Shown here: piece after piece, positions 1 through 6,645 of the stretch
Numbering within the stretch: the first letter of the stretch is position 1
Layout: each line of letters opens with the position of its first letter
NCBI GenBank assembly: GCA_046565865.1
Contig: JBKHXU010000249.1
Span: 1 to 8,638, forward strand
Length of the DNA: 8,638 nt
Direction of reading: 5' to 3'
Origin: JBKHXU01 sp046565865
Lineage (GTDB): Bacteria > Pseudomonadota > Gammaproteobacteria > Acidiferrobacterales > Sulfurifustaceae
The notes under the pieces: generated by a model
What the model was told of the DNA's origin: nothing
The model's input: the letters and a program-made list of their open reading frames with translations, nothing else
Database searches by the model: none
Made by a program: the position numbers and the translations under genes

Positions 1-138
1 ACGGCTTCGGAGGTCGGCGACCAGAAGGAGTATCGAACCCGCATCGTTACCACCGCTAACAAGGCCAATCTTACTCTGGCCGAGGCGGATGAGCTGATGT
101 TCAAGAAGACCGCATATGCCATGGCGGGATTTTTCTAG
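1..138 (+). CDS. C-terminal end of an unidentified protein (5' truncated)
   Basis: Frame 1 is open from the first base and ends in TAG at 136-138, giving 45 residues that end in AYAMAGFF. The stretch is rich in Lys, Glu, Ala and Thr and reads like a mostly helical, soluble C-terminal tail. The codons look like ordinary coding sequence and this is the only frame here that does. Nothing in it is a signature motif, so I do not assign a family. The start and most of the gene lie before the window. It runs in the same direction as corA but is separated from it by about 400 bases, so an operon link is unlikely. Moderately sure it is a real gene end; no claim on function. Confidence 0.55.
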   Translation, partial: TASEVGDQKEYRTRIVTTANKANLTLAEADELMFKKTAYAMAGFF

Positions 139-546
139 CAGTTCGAAGCGCGTGAAATGGCAGATTGCCAGCTACAGTCAGCCGGCTGTGGCGGACCAGA
201 GCTTCGATGACGTAGCAATGCTGCTCCAACGCGCGCGTCGCACGGGTGAAACTGGCGCGCAACAGCGGCCGTCGGTTGTACCCCGCGGTGGCGATGGTAC
301 CGCTACAACGAGCGGCAGCAGTTCACGCAGGCCACGGTCCCGGACGGGTCGCCGCACGTAACGGTACGACAATCGAGGCCGCGGGTTCGTGCGACTCGGA
401 CCGTGGGCGGGAAGCCGAGATGGTTGCCCGCTACCATGAGCGTGGCGCCGTCCCTCGTTTCGCAAGCGGGGTCGAGTGGTCGGTTTTGCCTAAAGCTGGC
501 CCATACCCGAAGATAGCGTCGGTTTTCCATTTCAACCAGACACGTC
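139..546. other. 408-base region without a credible gene, upstream of corA
   Basis: Short open frames exist on both strands, but their translations are Arg/Gly/Pro-rich low-information sequence typical of chance frames in GC-rich DNA, and none resembles a protein family I know. The frame used by corA is closed by a TAG at 514-516, so the corA protein cannot extend far into this region. I see no clear sigma70 promoter, no ribosome binding site and no Mg2+ riboswitch (M-box/ykoK) core. A stem-loop at 275-309 is the only structure I would note. The region may hold the corA promoter and leader, or the remains of a decayed gene. Confidence 0.5.
275..309. repeat. Interrupted inverted repeat (stem-loop) in the corA upstream region
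   Basis: The outer arms GTTGTA (275-280) and TACAAC (304-309) pair perfectly. After a CCCC bulge (281-284), the inner arms GCGGT (285-289) and ACCGC (299-303) pair around a nine-base loop (290-298). That gives 11 base pairs with one four-base bulge. It is not followed by a T-run and is not recognisable as a known riboswitch. It could be a leader structure, a protein-binding site, or chance. Confidence 0.3.
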
Positions 547-1602
547 ATGCGGGAAATCATCAAGACTCGCTCGCGCAAGGCCGGGATGCCGCCCGGCTCG
601 TTGGTGCATATCGGCGAGCAGCGCAGTCAGACCACGGAGCTCCGCCTCATGCACTACGACGCGCAGCACCTGGAGCAAACACTGCTGCCCACCCTCGCGG
701 ACTGCGGGGAGTATGTCAGCCGGCCCGGCGTTACCTGGTTGCATATCTCCGGGGTGCATCAGGCGGACGTGCTTCGCTCTCTCGATCGCTTCGGACTGCA
801 TCCGCTCGTGATCGAGGACATCATGAATACCGATCAGCGCACCAAGTTCGAGGACTATGGCGACTACCTATACCTCGTCGTCAAGAGTTTGAGCAGCCCG
901 AACGACGGCATTGAGACGGAGCAGGTCAGTATCGTCTTCGGCCGAAATTTCGTGATCTCGGTCGAGGAAAGCCCGAGTGGGGCGTTCGAATCCGTGCGGC
1001 AAATGGTGGTGCACGACCGCGGCCAAGTGCGGCAGTCGGGTGCGGACTATCTGGCGTATCTGCTGCTGGATAAGGTCGTGGATAACTATTTCGTCGTACT
1101 GGAACGATTCGGCGAGCGCGTCGAGCGACTACAGGATGAACTGATACAGGACGTGCGGCCAGAACAGTTGCAGCGCCTGCACGCGCTGCGGCGCGAGTCG
1201 CTGTTGCTGCGCCGATCGATCTGGCCGCTGCGCGACGTGTTGGCCGGCATCGAACGCGAGCGATCGCCGCTGGTTCGGGACACGACGCGCGTCTACCTGC
1301 GCGACGTGTACGACCACGCGATTCACGTCGTCGACACCATCGAGACCGCGCGCGAAACGTTGGCCGGCATGTTGGACGTATATGTCTCGAGCACCACCAA
1401 TCGCCTGAACGAGGTCATCAAGGTGCTCACCATCATCTCCACCGTGTTCATACCGCCGATGTTCATCGCCAGCGTTTACGGGATGAACTTCCGGAACATG
1501 CCGGAACTCGCGTGGCCGTGGGGCTACGCCACGGCCTGGGTATTGATGATCGCGCTGGCGTTGGCGATGGTGGTTTACTTCAAGCGCAAGCGCTGGTTCT
1601 AG
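547..1602 (+). CDS. corA: CorA family Mg2+/Co2+ transport channel
   Basis: Inner-membrane pentameric channel for uptake of Mg2+ (also Co2+ and Ni2+ in the family), driven by membrane potential. The 351-residue product is the same length as Thermotoga maritima CorA and, from memory of that protein, aligns along its whole length: N-terminal MPPGSLVHIGE (14-24), then HPLVIEDIMN (85-94), and RDVYDHAIH (252-260). The C-terminus has two membrane helices (about 293-312 and 326-345) joined by a loop with the signature YGMN (311-314) and MPEL (318-321), then a basic tail KRKRWF. D91 and D253 sit where the T. maritima regulatory Mg2+-site aspartates lie, so Mg2+ gating is probably kept. An in-frame stop at 514-516 leaves ATG 547 as the best start, which matches the family N-terminus, although I see no good Shine-Dalgarno before it. 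It converges on yjgR with a 14-base gap. Family assignment is very secure. Confidence 0.95.
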   Translation: MREIIKTRSRKAGMPPGSLVHIGEQRSQTTELRLMHYDAQHLEQTLLPTLADCGEYVSRPGVTWLHISGVHQADVLRSLDRFGLHPLVIEDIMNTDQRTKFEDYGDYLYLVVKSLSSPNDGIETEQVSIVFGRNFVISVEESPSGAFESVRQMVVHDRGQVRQSGADYLAYLLLDKVVDNYFVVLERFGERVERLQDELIQDVRPEQLQRLHALRRESLLLRRSIWPLRDVLAGIERERSPLVRDTTRVYLRDVYDHAIHVVDTIETARETLAGMLDVYVSSTTNRLNEVIKVLTIISTVFIPPMFIASVYGMNFRNMPELAWPWGYATAWVLMIALALAMVVYFKRKRWF

Positions 1603-1616
1603 CCCGCGTCTGCGGG
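1603..1616. terminator. Small hairpin filling the corA/yjgR convergent gap (possible bidirectional terminator)
   Basis: The 14 bases between the corA stop (ends 1602) and the yjgR stop (begins 1617) are exactly CCCGC-GTCT-GCGGG, a 5-bp GC stem with a four-base loop. There is no T-run on either side, so it is at best a weak or factor-assisted terminator. Its position between convergent stops is the main argument for function. Confidence 0.3.
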
Positions 1617-3101
1617 TCAGCGGCGCCCGCCCAGGAGCGAGCCGAGCACGCCGCGGATGATCTGTCGTCCCACTTGGCTGCCGATGGCGCGCGCCGCGCT
1701 CTTGACCATCGCCTCGGCCGCGCCCTCGCGGCGGCGACCGCCGCCGCTGCTACCGCCGAGCAGGTCACCCAACAGTCCACCGCCGCTCTGCGCAGGGTTG
1801 CTCGATTTGACCGGTTCCACCGGCCGCTGCGCGCGCGCCTTGAGCACTTCGTAGGCCGACTCGCGATCGACCATTTTTTCGTAGTGACCATATAACACGG
1901 AGCCGGTCACGATGGATTTGCGTTCGGCGTCGGTGATGGCGCCGAGACGGCTTTCGGGCGGAACAATCTTGGCGCGCTCGACGATGCTGGGTGCGCCCTT
2001 GTCGTCGAGTACCGAGACCAGCGCTTCGCCGACGGCGAGTTCGGTGATGACCTCGGCCACCTTGAGTTTGGGATTGGCGCGGAACGTCTCGGCCGCGGCC
2101 TTGACCGCCTTCTGATCGCGCGGCGTGAACGCGCGCAGCGCGTGCTGCACGCGGTTGCCGAGCTGGCCGAGGACATCGTCCGGGATGTCGAGCGGATTTT
2201 GTGTCACGAAATAAACACCGACGCCCTTGGAGCGGATCAGGCGTACCACTTGTTCGATCTTCTCCAGCAACGCCGGCGGCGCGTCCTGGAACAAGAGATG
2301 CGCCTCGTCGAAGAAGAACACGAGCTTGGGTTTGTCGCGGTCGCCGACCTCGGGCAAGGTCTCAAACAACTCCGAGAGCAACCAGAGCAGGAACGTGGCG
2401 TAGAGTTTCGGCGCCTGCATCAATTTGTCGGCGGCGAGGATGTTGATGACGCCGCGGCCGTCGTCCGCCGTCTGCATCAGATCGTCGAGGTGTAAGCCCG
2501 GTTCGCCGAACAAGTTTTCGCCGCCCTGCGATGCGAGCGCGAGCAGCGAGCGCTGGATCGCGCCGATCGAGGCGGGCGAGATGTTGCCGTACTGGGTGGT
2601 GAACTCCTTGGCGTTGTCGCCGACGAATTGCGCCATTGCCTTCAAGTCTTTGAGGTCGAGCAGCAGCCAGCCGTTGTCGTCGGCGATCTTGAACAATACC
2701 GCCAGAACGCCGGCCTGGGTCTCGTTGAGGTTGAGCAGGCGTCCGAGCAGCAGCGGGCCCATCTCGGAAATGGTGGTGCGTACCGGATGGCCCTTGGCGC
2801 CGTAAACGTCCCAGAAGCAGACCGGGTAAGCGCGGTAGGAAAAGTCGGCGAGCTTCAACTCGGCGCGGCGCGCCTCGATCTTGGGGTTGCCGCCGCCGGC
2901 GTGACTGATGCCGGCGAGATCGCCTTTGACATCGGCCATGAACACCGGCACGCCGGCGCGGCTGAATCCTTCGGCGAGGCACTGGAGCGTGACGGTTTTT
3001 CCGGTGCCGGTCGCGCCGGCGATAAGTCCGTGCCGGTTTGCCATGCGCAGCAGCAGCTCGATCGGCTGCTTGGCCTGCGCGATATGAATCGAGTCTGCCA
3101 T
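1617..3101 (-). CDS. yjgR: YjgR/DUF853 family HerA/FtsK-like P-loop ATPase
   Basis: Cytosolic ATPase of the HerA/FtsK superfamily (DUF853, E. coli YjgR type). The family is annotated as helicase-like, but its cellular role is not well established. The 494 residues match the family's usual length of about 500. Walker A is GATGTGKT (29-36); a strand ending MADVKGDLAGIS (55-66) follows; Walker B is LVFFFDEAH (260-268); the sensor strand YFVTQNPLDIPDDVL is at 297-311, followed by NRVQHALRAF (316-325). The last 60 residues are Gly/Arg-rich with GGLLGDLLGG repeats (441-450), typical of the family tail. There is no signal peptide or membrane segment. The start at 3101 matches the family N-terminus; a GGAAG element lies only three bases before it. 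It lies 47 bases downstream of the aminotransferase on the same strand and is probably co-transcribed. All catalytic motifs are intact. Confidence 0.93.
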   Translation of the reverse strand: MADSIHIAQAKQPIELLLRMANRHGLIAGATGTGKTVTLQCLAEGFSRAGVPVFMADVKGDLAGISHAGGGNPKIEARRAELKLADFSYRAYPVCFWDVYGAKGHPVRTTISEMGPLLLGRLLNLNETQAGVLAVLFKIADDNGWLLLDLKDLKAMAQFVGDNAKEFTTQYGNISPASIGAIQRSLLALASQGGENLFGEPGLHLDDLMQTADDGRGVINILAADKLMQAPKLYATFLLWLLSELFETLPEVGDRDKPKLVFFFDEAHLLFQDAPPALLEKIEQVVRLIRSKGVGVYFVTQNPLDIPDDVLGQLGNRVQHALRAFTPRDQKAVKAAAETFRANPKLKVAEVITELAVGEALVSVLDDKGAPSIVERAKIVPPESRLGAITDAERKSIVTGSVLYGHYEKMVDRESAYEVLKARAQRPVEPVKSSNPAQSGGGLLGDLLGGSSGGGRRREGAAEAMVKSAARAIGSQVGRQIIRGVLGSLLGGRR

Positions 3102-3148
3102 GATCTTCCGGGTCTACGTTCGACTGCGCGCGGCGAGCGGACGATAAC

Positions 3149-4321
3149 TCAGCCTATCGCCTGCTTCGCGGCCGCGACCGCGACGCCCTTTTGAATCGGC
3201 GCGCGCATGTCGGTGAGCACCGCGTCGAGCGCGCCCAAACAATAGAGCACATTCTTGCTGCTGGCGCCGTGACCCATCAAACCGATGCGCCAGATTTTGC
3301 CGGCGAGTGCGCCCAGGCCGGCGCCGATCTCGAGGCCGTATTCGTTGAGCAGCGTGGCGCGCACCTTCGCCTCGTCGACACCGTCGGGGATTTTGATGGC
3401 ATTGAGCTGCGGCAGGCGCGCGCTTTACTTGACCAGGAACGAAAGCCCCATGGCCTCGATCCCGGCGCGCAGCGATAAGTGTTGCGCCCGATGCCGCGCC
3501 CACGATTGCTCGATACCTTCTTCTTTGAGCAGCACCAGCGCTTCATGCAGCGCGTACAGCGGGTTGATCGGCGCGGTGTGATGGTAGGTGCGCTTGCCGT
3601 CGCCCCAGTAGCCCATGACGAGATTCATATCGAGGAACCAGCTTTGCACCTTGCTCTTGCGTGCGCGGATTTTCGCGGCGGCGCGTTCGCTGAAAGTCAC
3701 CGGCGACAGCCCAGGCGTGCAGGACAAACATTTTTGCGAGCCGGAGTAGACGGCGTCGAGCTGCCATTCATCGACCTTGAGCGGCGTGCCGGCGAGCGAG
3801 GTCACCGTATCGACGATGGTCAGACAATCGTGCCGGCGTGCGATGTCGGCGAGCGTCTTGGCGTCCGACTGCACGCCGGTCGAGGTTTCGGCATGCACGA
3901 ACGCAACGATCTTGGCGTCGCGATTGGCCTTGAGGCTGTCTTCGAGCTTTTGCGGATCGACCGCCGTACCCCAGGCATCTTCGACCATCACTGCTTTTCC
4001 ACCGGCGCGCTCCACGTTTTCCTTCATGCGCGCCCCGAACACGCCGTTTTGGCACACGATCACTTTGTCGCCGGGCTCAACCAAGTTGACAAAGCAGGTC
4101 TCCATGCCGGCCGAGCCGGGCGCGGATACCGGGAAGGTGAGTGCGTTCTTGGTTTGAAACGCGTACTGCAACATCCCCTTGACCTCGTCCATCATCTTCA
4201 CGAACGCAGGATCGAGGTGACCGATGGTGGGCCGCGCCATGGCGGCCAGCACGCGCGGGTGGACATCGGATGGGCCTGGCCCCATGAGCGTGCGGACCGG
4301 CGGGTGGAAAGACGTGGCCAT
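3149..4321 (-). pseudogene. Class V serine/alanine-glyoxylate aminotransferase, interrupted by one in-frame TAA
   Basis: PLP-dependent fold-type I (class V) aminotransferase. Relatives transfer the amino group of alanine or serine to glyoxylate, in photorespiratory, serine-cycle or glyoxylate metabolism. The full reading is 390 codons, the family's usual length, but codon 299 is TAA (3425-3427). Reading through it stays in frame and restores the C-terminus: RLPQLNAIKIPDGVDEAKVR, then EIGAGLGALAGKIWRIGLMG, ending in TGA at 3149-3151. N-terminal marks are GPGPSDVHPRVL (14-25), HAETSTG (143-149), D171 (pyridine-nitrogen Asp) and SGSQK with PLP lysine K197. The stop sits where relatives usually have a Glu or another codon, so one substitution such as GAA to TAA explains it. 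The truncated 298-residue product would lack the C-terminal domain with the substrate-carboxylate Arg (in WRIGLMG). The start at 4321 is supported by AAGGGG seven bases upstream (4329-4334) and by the family N-terminus; a 34-residue longer start at 4423 is unlikely. Enzyme class is secure; substrate is not. Confidence 0.88.
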
Positions 4322-4366
4322 GCGAAAGCCCCTTAATTCTCGGTTGGCGTGGAAATCGGAGGCGCC

Positions 4367-4394
4367 AGTATACGTTTTTGCCGTGCATGCGCAA
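4367..4394 (-). promoter_or_regulatory. Candidate sigma70 promoter for the aminotransferase-yjgR unit
   Basis: On the minus strand a -10 box TATACT (4367-4372, five of six consensus) follows a poor -35 TTGCGC (4389-4394, three of six) with a 16-base spacer. Transcription would begin near 4360, leaving a leader of about 40 bases that contains the AAGGGG ribosome site at 4329-4334. This placement also argues against the longer start codon at 4423, which would lie upstream of the transcript. Read by eye, not scored. Confidence 0.4.
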
Positions 4395-4572
4395 TTCACC
4401 GTGGACGCCTTGCGGTTTTGCAACCAATGAACGGTCGAGTAATGCCGTCACGAGAAGATACGAGTACTAACAGTGACCCGCGGAGTTGCTGAAGCTAAGG
4501 TTAAGCCCTGAATCAGAAGCGGGATTGAAGTAAAAACATGGGCGCGCGAGTCCAATGGTGCAACATCAGGCT

Positions 4573-4578
4573 AGGAGG
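4573..4578 (+). promoter_or_regulatory. Strong Shine-Dalgarno AGGAGG for the DUF4383 gene
   Basis: AGGAGG lies five bases (CTCAT) before the ATG at 4584. It is the best ribosome binding site in the window and fixes the start of the small membrane protein. I could not find a convincing plus-strand -35/-10 pair in the 262-base region upstream. Confidence 0.75.
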
Positions 4579-4583
4579 CTCAT

Positions 4584-4961
4584 ATGTTAAGGACAGCAGC
4601 GAAGATTTTCGGCTTTAGTTTTGTTGCGGCGGGAATTTTGGGCTTCGTGCCCGGCATCACGGTTGATGGCCATTTACTCGGCATCTTCCGCGTGGACGCC
4701 GCGCATAACATGGTACATATCATCAGTGGGCTCATCGCGCTGTATGTCGGGTATACCAGCGAACACGGCTCGCACCTTTATTTCCAAATTTTCGGTGTGC
4801 TGTACGGCTTGGTCGCTGTGCTCGGCTTGTTTCATGGCAATCAGCCGCTGCTCGGGGTTATGGCCCACAATGCCGCGGATGTCGTATTGCATTTCGTCAT
4901 CGCCGGCGTCGCGCTGTATCTCGGATTTGCGGTGAAGGAACGGCGGACGGCGCACGCCTAA
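4584..4961 (+). CDS. DUF4383 family four-helix membrane protein
   Basis: Small integral inner-membrane protein of 125 residues, resembling the DUF4383 family, whose function is unknown. Four predicted membrane helices lie at about 7-25, 41-58, 66-83 and 98-116, with a short basic C-terminal tail (KERRTAHA). The conserved polar residues sit at helix starts: DAAHNMVH (38-45) and MAHNAADVVLH (93-103). The two halves resemble each other (LLGIF..AHN..VH..GLIALYVGY against LLGVM.AHN..VLH..GVALYLGF), suggesting an internal duplication. The start is fixed by AGGAGG at 4573-4578. It is transcribed divergently from the aminotransferase and converges on the acyltransferase gene, so it is probably a single-gene unit. 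The His/Asn pairs could be ligand-binding or structural; I infer no activity. Confidence 0.85.
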   Translation: MLRTAAKIFGFSFVAAGILGFVPGITVDGHLLGIFRVDAAHNMVHIISGLIALYVGYTSEHGSHLYFQIFGVLYGLVAVLGLFHGNQPLLGVMAHNAADVVLHFVIAGVALYLGFAVKERRTAHA

Positions 4962-4976
4962 AAACGCATGTCCCGC

Positions 4977-5015
4977 GCGCGGTCAGGCGCCGGCTACCCG
5001 GCCGCCTGACCGCGC
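4977..5015. terminator. Long GC-rich inverted repeat at the convergent DUF4383/acyltransferase junction
   Basis: The arms GCGCGGTCAGGCG (4977-4989) and CGCCTGACCGCGC (5003-5015) are a perfect 13-bp inverted repeat. Inner CCGG (4990-4993) pairs with CCGG (4998-5001), with one bulged C (5002) and a CTAC loop (4994-4997). The total is 17 pairs. The loop contains the TAG stop of the minus-strand acyltransferase (4994-4996), so the right arm is coding. Reading minus, a run of five T (4960-4964) appears only about 12 bases beyond the stem; reading plus there is no T-run. A bidirectional terminator or mRNA 3'-end stabiliser is the likeliest role. Confidence 0.5.
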
Positions 5016-6442
5016 ATACTGCCGCCCGCTTGTAGTTCCCGGTCCCATACTTCCACGGTGTTGGCGTAGTATCGCAACAGGTCGAGCGACCCCGGCTCGG
5101 GGTACAGCCGGCCGGCGCGCTCGTCGATCAGGTGGCGCAACTTCAACATCGAGAGCGCGGTATCTAGGGTGAAATCACGCGTGCGCGACGGGACGATCAC
5201 CACCGCGCCGCGCGCCTGCAACGCCTCGATACGCCGATGGACCCGTGCCTTGAGATCGATCTCGCTCTGTCCTTCGACTGCCGCGAGTGCCGCCTCGGCG
5301 ACGAGCGAAATGGGCAGCACCGGCACCAGACGCGCGACGCGGTCCATGAGTTCTGCGGCAAGGCGTTGCACGTCGCGTATGCGCGCGTCGTGCCCAAGGT
5401 TGCCAAAGTTCAGGTTTCGGTCGCGGCACCAGTCGCGCGCCGACAGCGGCGTGCCGAAATTCACGGCGGCGTAGCCGAGGCGCTGCCAGCGGCCGCGCGC
5501 CATAAGCCACAAGTTGCGGCCGATGAAGCCGAGCGTGGTGCGGAGCACGAACCACGTCGAGCGCTGCGGCGCCGCGGGGTCGAGGCGGCGCACCAGCGTG
5601 CGGTCCTCGAGCGTGCGATCGTAGTTGATCCCGACCGGCACGAACACGATGTCGCGCTCGTGTTCCGGATCGAAACCGCGCAGCATGTAGTCGAGGATGC
5701 CGAGCTTCGGCGGCTGCAGTCGGCCGTCGCGCGACAGCCCGCCCTCGGGGAACAGCGCCTGGCATACCCCTTCGCGCGTCGCCATGTGCACGTAGCGCTC
5801 AAGTACGCGCCGGTAGAGCGGGTTCTTAGAATTGCGGCGCACGAAGTACGCACCCATAGCGCGGATCAGCTGCTGCAGCGGAAAGACGCGCGCCCATTCG
5901 CCAACCGCGTACGACAGCGTGGTCCGCTCGGCGGCAAGGAAGGCGGCGAGCACGTAGTCCATGTTCGAGCGATGATTCATCACGAACACTACTGTTGCCT
6001 GCGGATCGATGCGCGCCAGACGCTCGTTGTCGGCGAAGCCGACGCGCACGCGGTACAGCAGGCGCGCGAAGCGGCCGGCAATCCAGTAGCCCATGCGGAA
6101 ATAGATGTAGGCGTTGAACGCCGGGACGATCTCGCGCGCGAACCTCAGCACCTGCGCCTGCGCCACCTCGCGCGGCATGCCGTGCTCGGTGGCATACGCC
6201 TGCATCGCCTCGATCACCTTGGCGTCGTAGGCCAGGCGATCGATCAGCACCGCGCGCTTGGTGAGCTGGAACGGACGGATCGAGATGTTGAGGCGGGTGT
6301 TGACCTCGTCGATGACGCGATTGATGCGCTTGCGCAACAGGAAGCGGACGCTCGGTATGAGCACGCGCTCGAGCACGGCCCAGGCCGCGAACGCCGCCAG
6401 CAGCACGAATAGCCACAGCGGCAGGCTTACCGCCGCGCTCAT
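4994..6442 (-). CDS. PlsB/DHAPAT-like glycerol-3-phosphate acyltransferase
   Basis: Membrane-associated acyltransferase of the glycerolipid family, expected to move a fatty acyl group from acyl-ACP or acyl-CoA to a glycerol phosphate acceptor in phospholipid synthesis. The four family blocks are visible in order in 482 residues: NHRSNMD with the HX4D catalytic pair H157/D162 (156-162); GAYFVRRNSKNPLYRRVL (197-214); FPEGGLSRDGR (231-241); and FVPVGINYDR (267-276). An N-terminal membrane anchor covers about 7-30. The last 130 residues resemble the C-terminal region of PlsB/DHAPAT enzymes. It is far shorter than E. coli PlsB (about 807), and the INYDRTLED block is closer to the DHAPAT-like branch, so plsB is not asserted as a symbol. 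An LPA or broader lysophospholipid acyltransferase is the main alternative. The start at 6442 gives the membrane anchor but has no clear Shine-Dalgarno. All catalytic blocks are intact. Confidence 0.88.
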   Translation of the reverse strand: MSAAVSLPLWLFVLLAAFAAWAVLERVLIPSVRFLLRKRINRVIDEVNTRLNISIRPFQLTKRAVLIDRLAYDAKVIEAMQAYATEHGMPREVAQAQVLRFAREIVPAFNAYIYFRMGYWIAGRFARLLYRVRVGFADNERLARIDPQATVVFVMNHRSNMDYVLAAFLAAERTTLSYAVGEWARVFPLQQLIRAMGAYFVRRNSKNPLYRRVLERYVHMATREGVCQALFPEGGLSRDGRLQPPKLGILDYMLRGFDPEHERDIVFVPVGINYDRTLEDRTLVRRLDPAAPQRSTWFVLRTTLGFIGRNLWLMARGRWQRLGYAAVNFGTPLSARDWCRDRNLNFGNLGHDARIRDVQRLAAELMDRVARLVPVLPISLVAEAALAAVEGQSEIDLKARVHRRIEALQARGAVVIVPSRTRDFTLDTALSMLKLRHLIDERAGRLYPEPGSLDLLRYYANTVEVWDRELQAGGSMRGQAAG

Positions 6443-6543
6443 GCGCGCATCGTCCGGGCGACTACCGAATGCATCGCTCGCGACTCCCTGTTTCTGGTTG
6501 TTGTCGGCGAGCCTCCGTTGCGGCTCGTGGCAAGGCGGGAGCC

Positions 6544-6572
6544 ACTATAGCGAGACTGGCGGCGAACACCAA
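6544..6572 (-). promoter_or_regulatory. Candidate sigma70 promoter for the acyltransferase gene
   Basis: On the minus strand a -10 box TATAGT (6544-6549, five of six consensus) is preceded by TTGGTG (6567-6572, three of six) at a 17-base spacing. Transcription would begin near 6537, giving a leader of about 95 bases. The leader contains a small hairpin CGAGCC/GGCTCG (6508-6513 with 6522-6527). The site lies in the roughly 200-base gap behind cueR, so it would give the acyltransferase its own transcript, independent of copA-cueR. Read by eye only. Confidence 0.4.
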
Positions 6573-6645
6573 TTCACGTTTATCGCTCCGGCGGGGCGCG
6601 GTTACGCTAGCGGTAAAGAGCCGAGTTTGCCGGCGTGGCCCTCGG

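Noticed and set aside
178..465. 95-codon minus-strand open frame in the corA upstream region
   Set aside because: Arg/Pro/Ser-rich translation without motifs, no ribosome site, and overlapped by other equally poor frames.
139..546. M-box (ykoK) Mg2+ riboswitch before corA
   Set aside because: I could not find the conserved core elements; only a single bulged stem-loop is visible.
246..914. Open frame on the plus strand running into corA
   Set aside because: It overlaps most of the N-terminal half of a clear corA in another frame, and its translation is Arg/Ala/His-rich with no family resemblance; a GC-rich shadow frame.
3149..3427. Frameshift as the cause of the broken aminotransferase
   Set aside because: The distance from the TAA to the final TGA is a whole number of codons and the same frame keeps family sequence on both sides, so it is a base substitution (or sequencing error), not an indel.
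3479..4336. 285-codon plus-strand open frame opposite the aminotransferase
   Set aside because: Antisense shadow of a recognised enzyme; no family motifs.
4322..4423. 34-residue N-terminal extension of the aminotransferase
   Set aside because: Relatives start near MATSFHPP; a good ribosome site lies before 4321, and the candidate promoter lies inside the extension.
5237..6412. 391-codon plus-strand open frame opposite the acyltransferase
   Set aside because: Exactly antisense to a gene with all catalytic blocks; the translation is His/Arg/Ala-rich, as expected for the reverse strand of GC-rich coding DNA.
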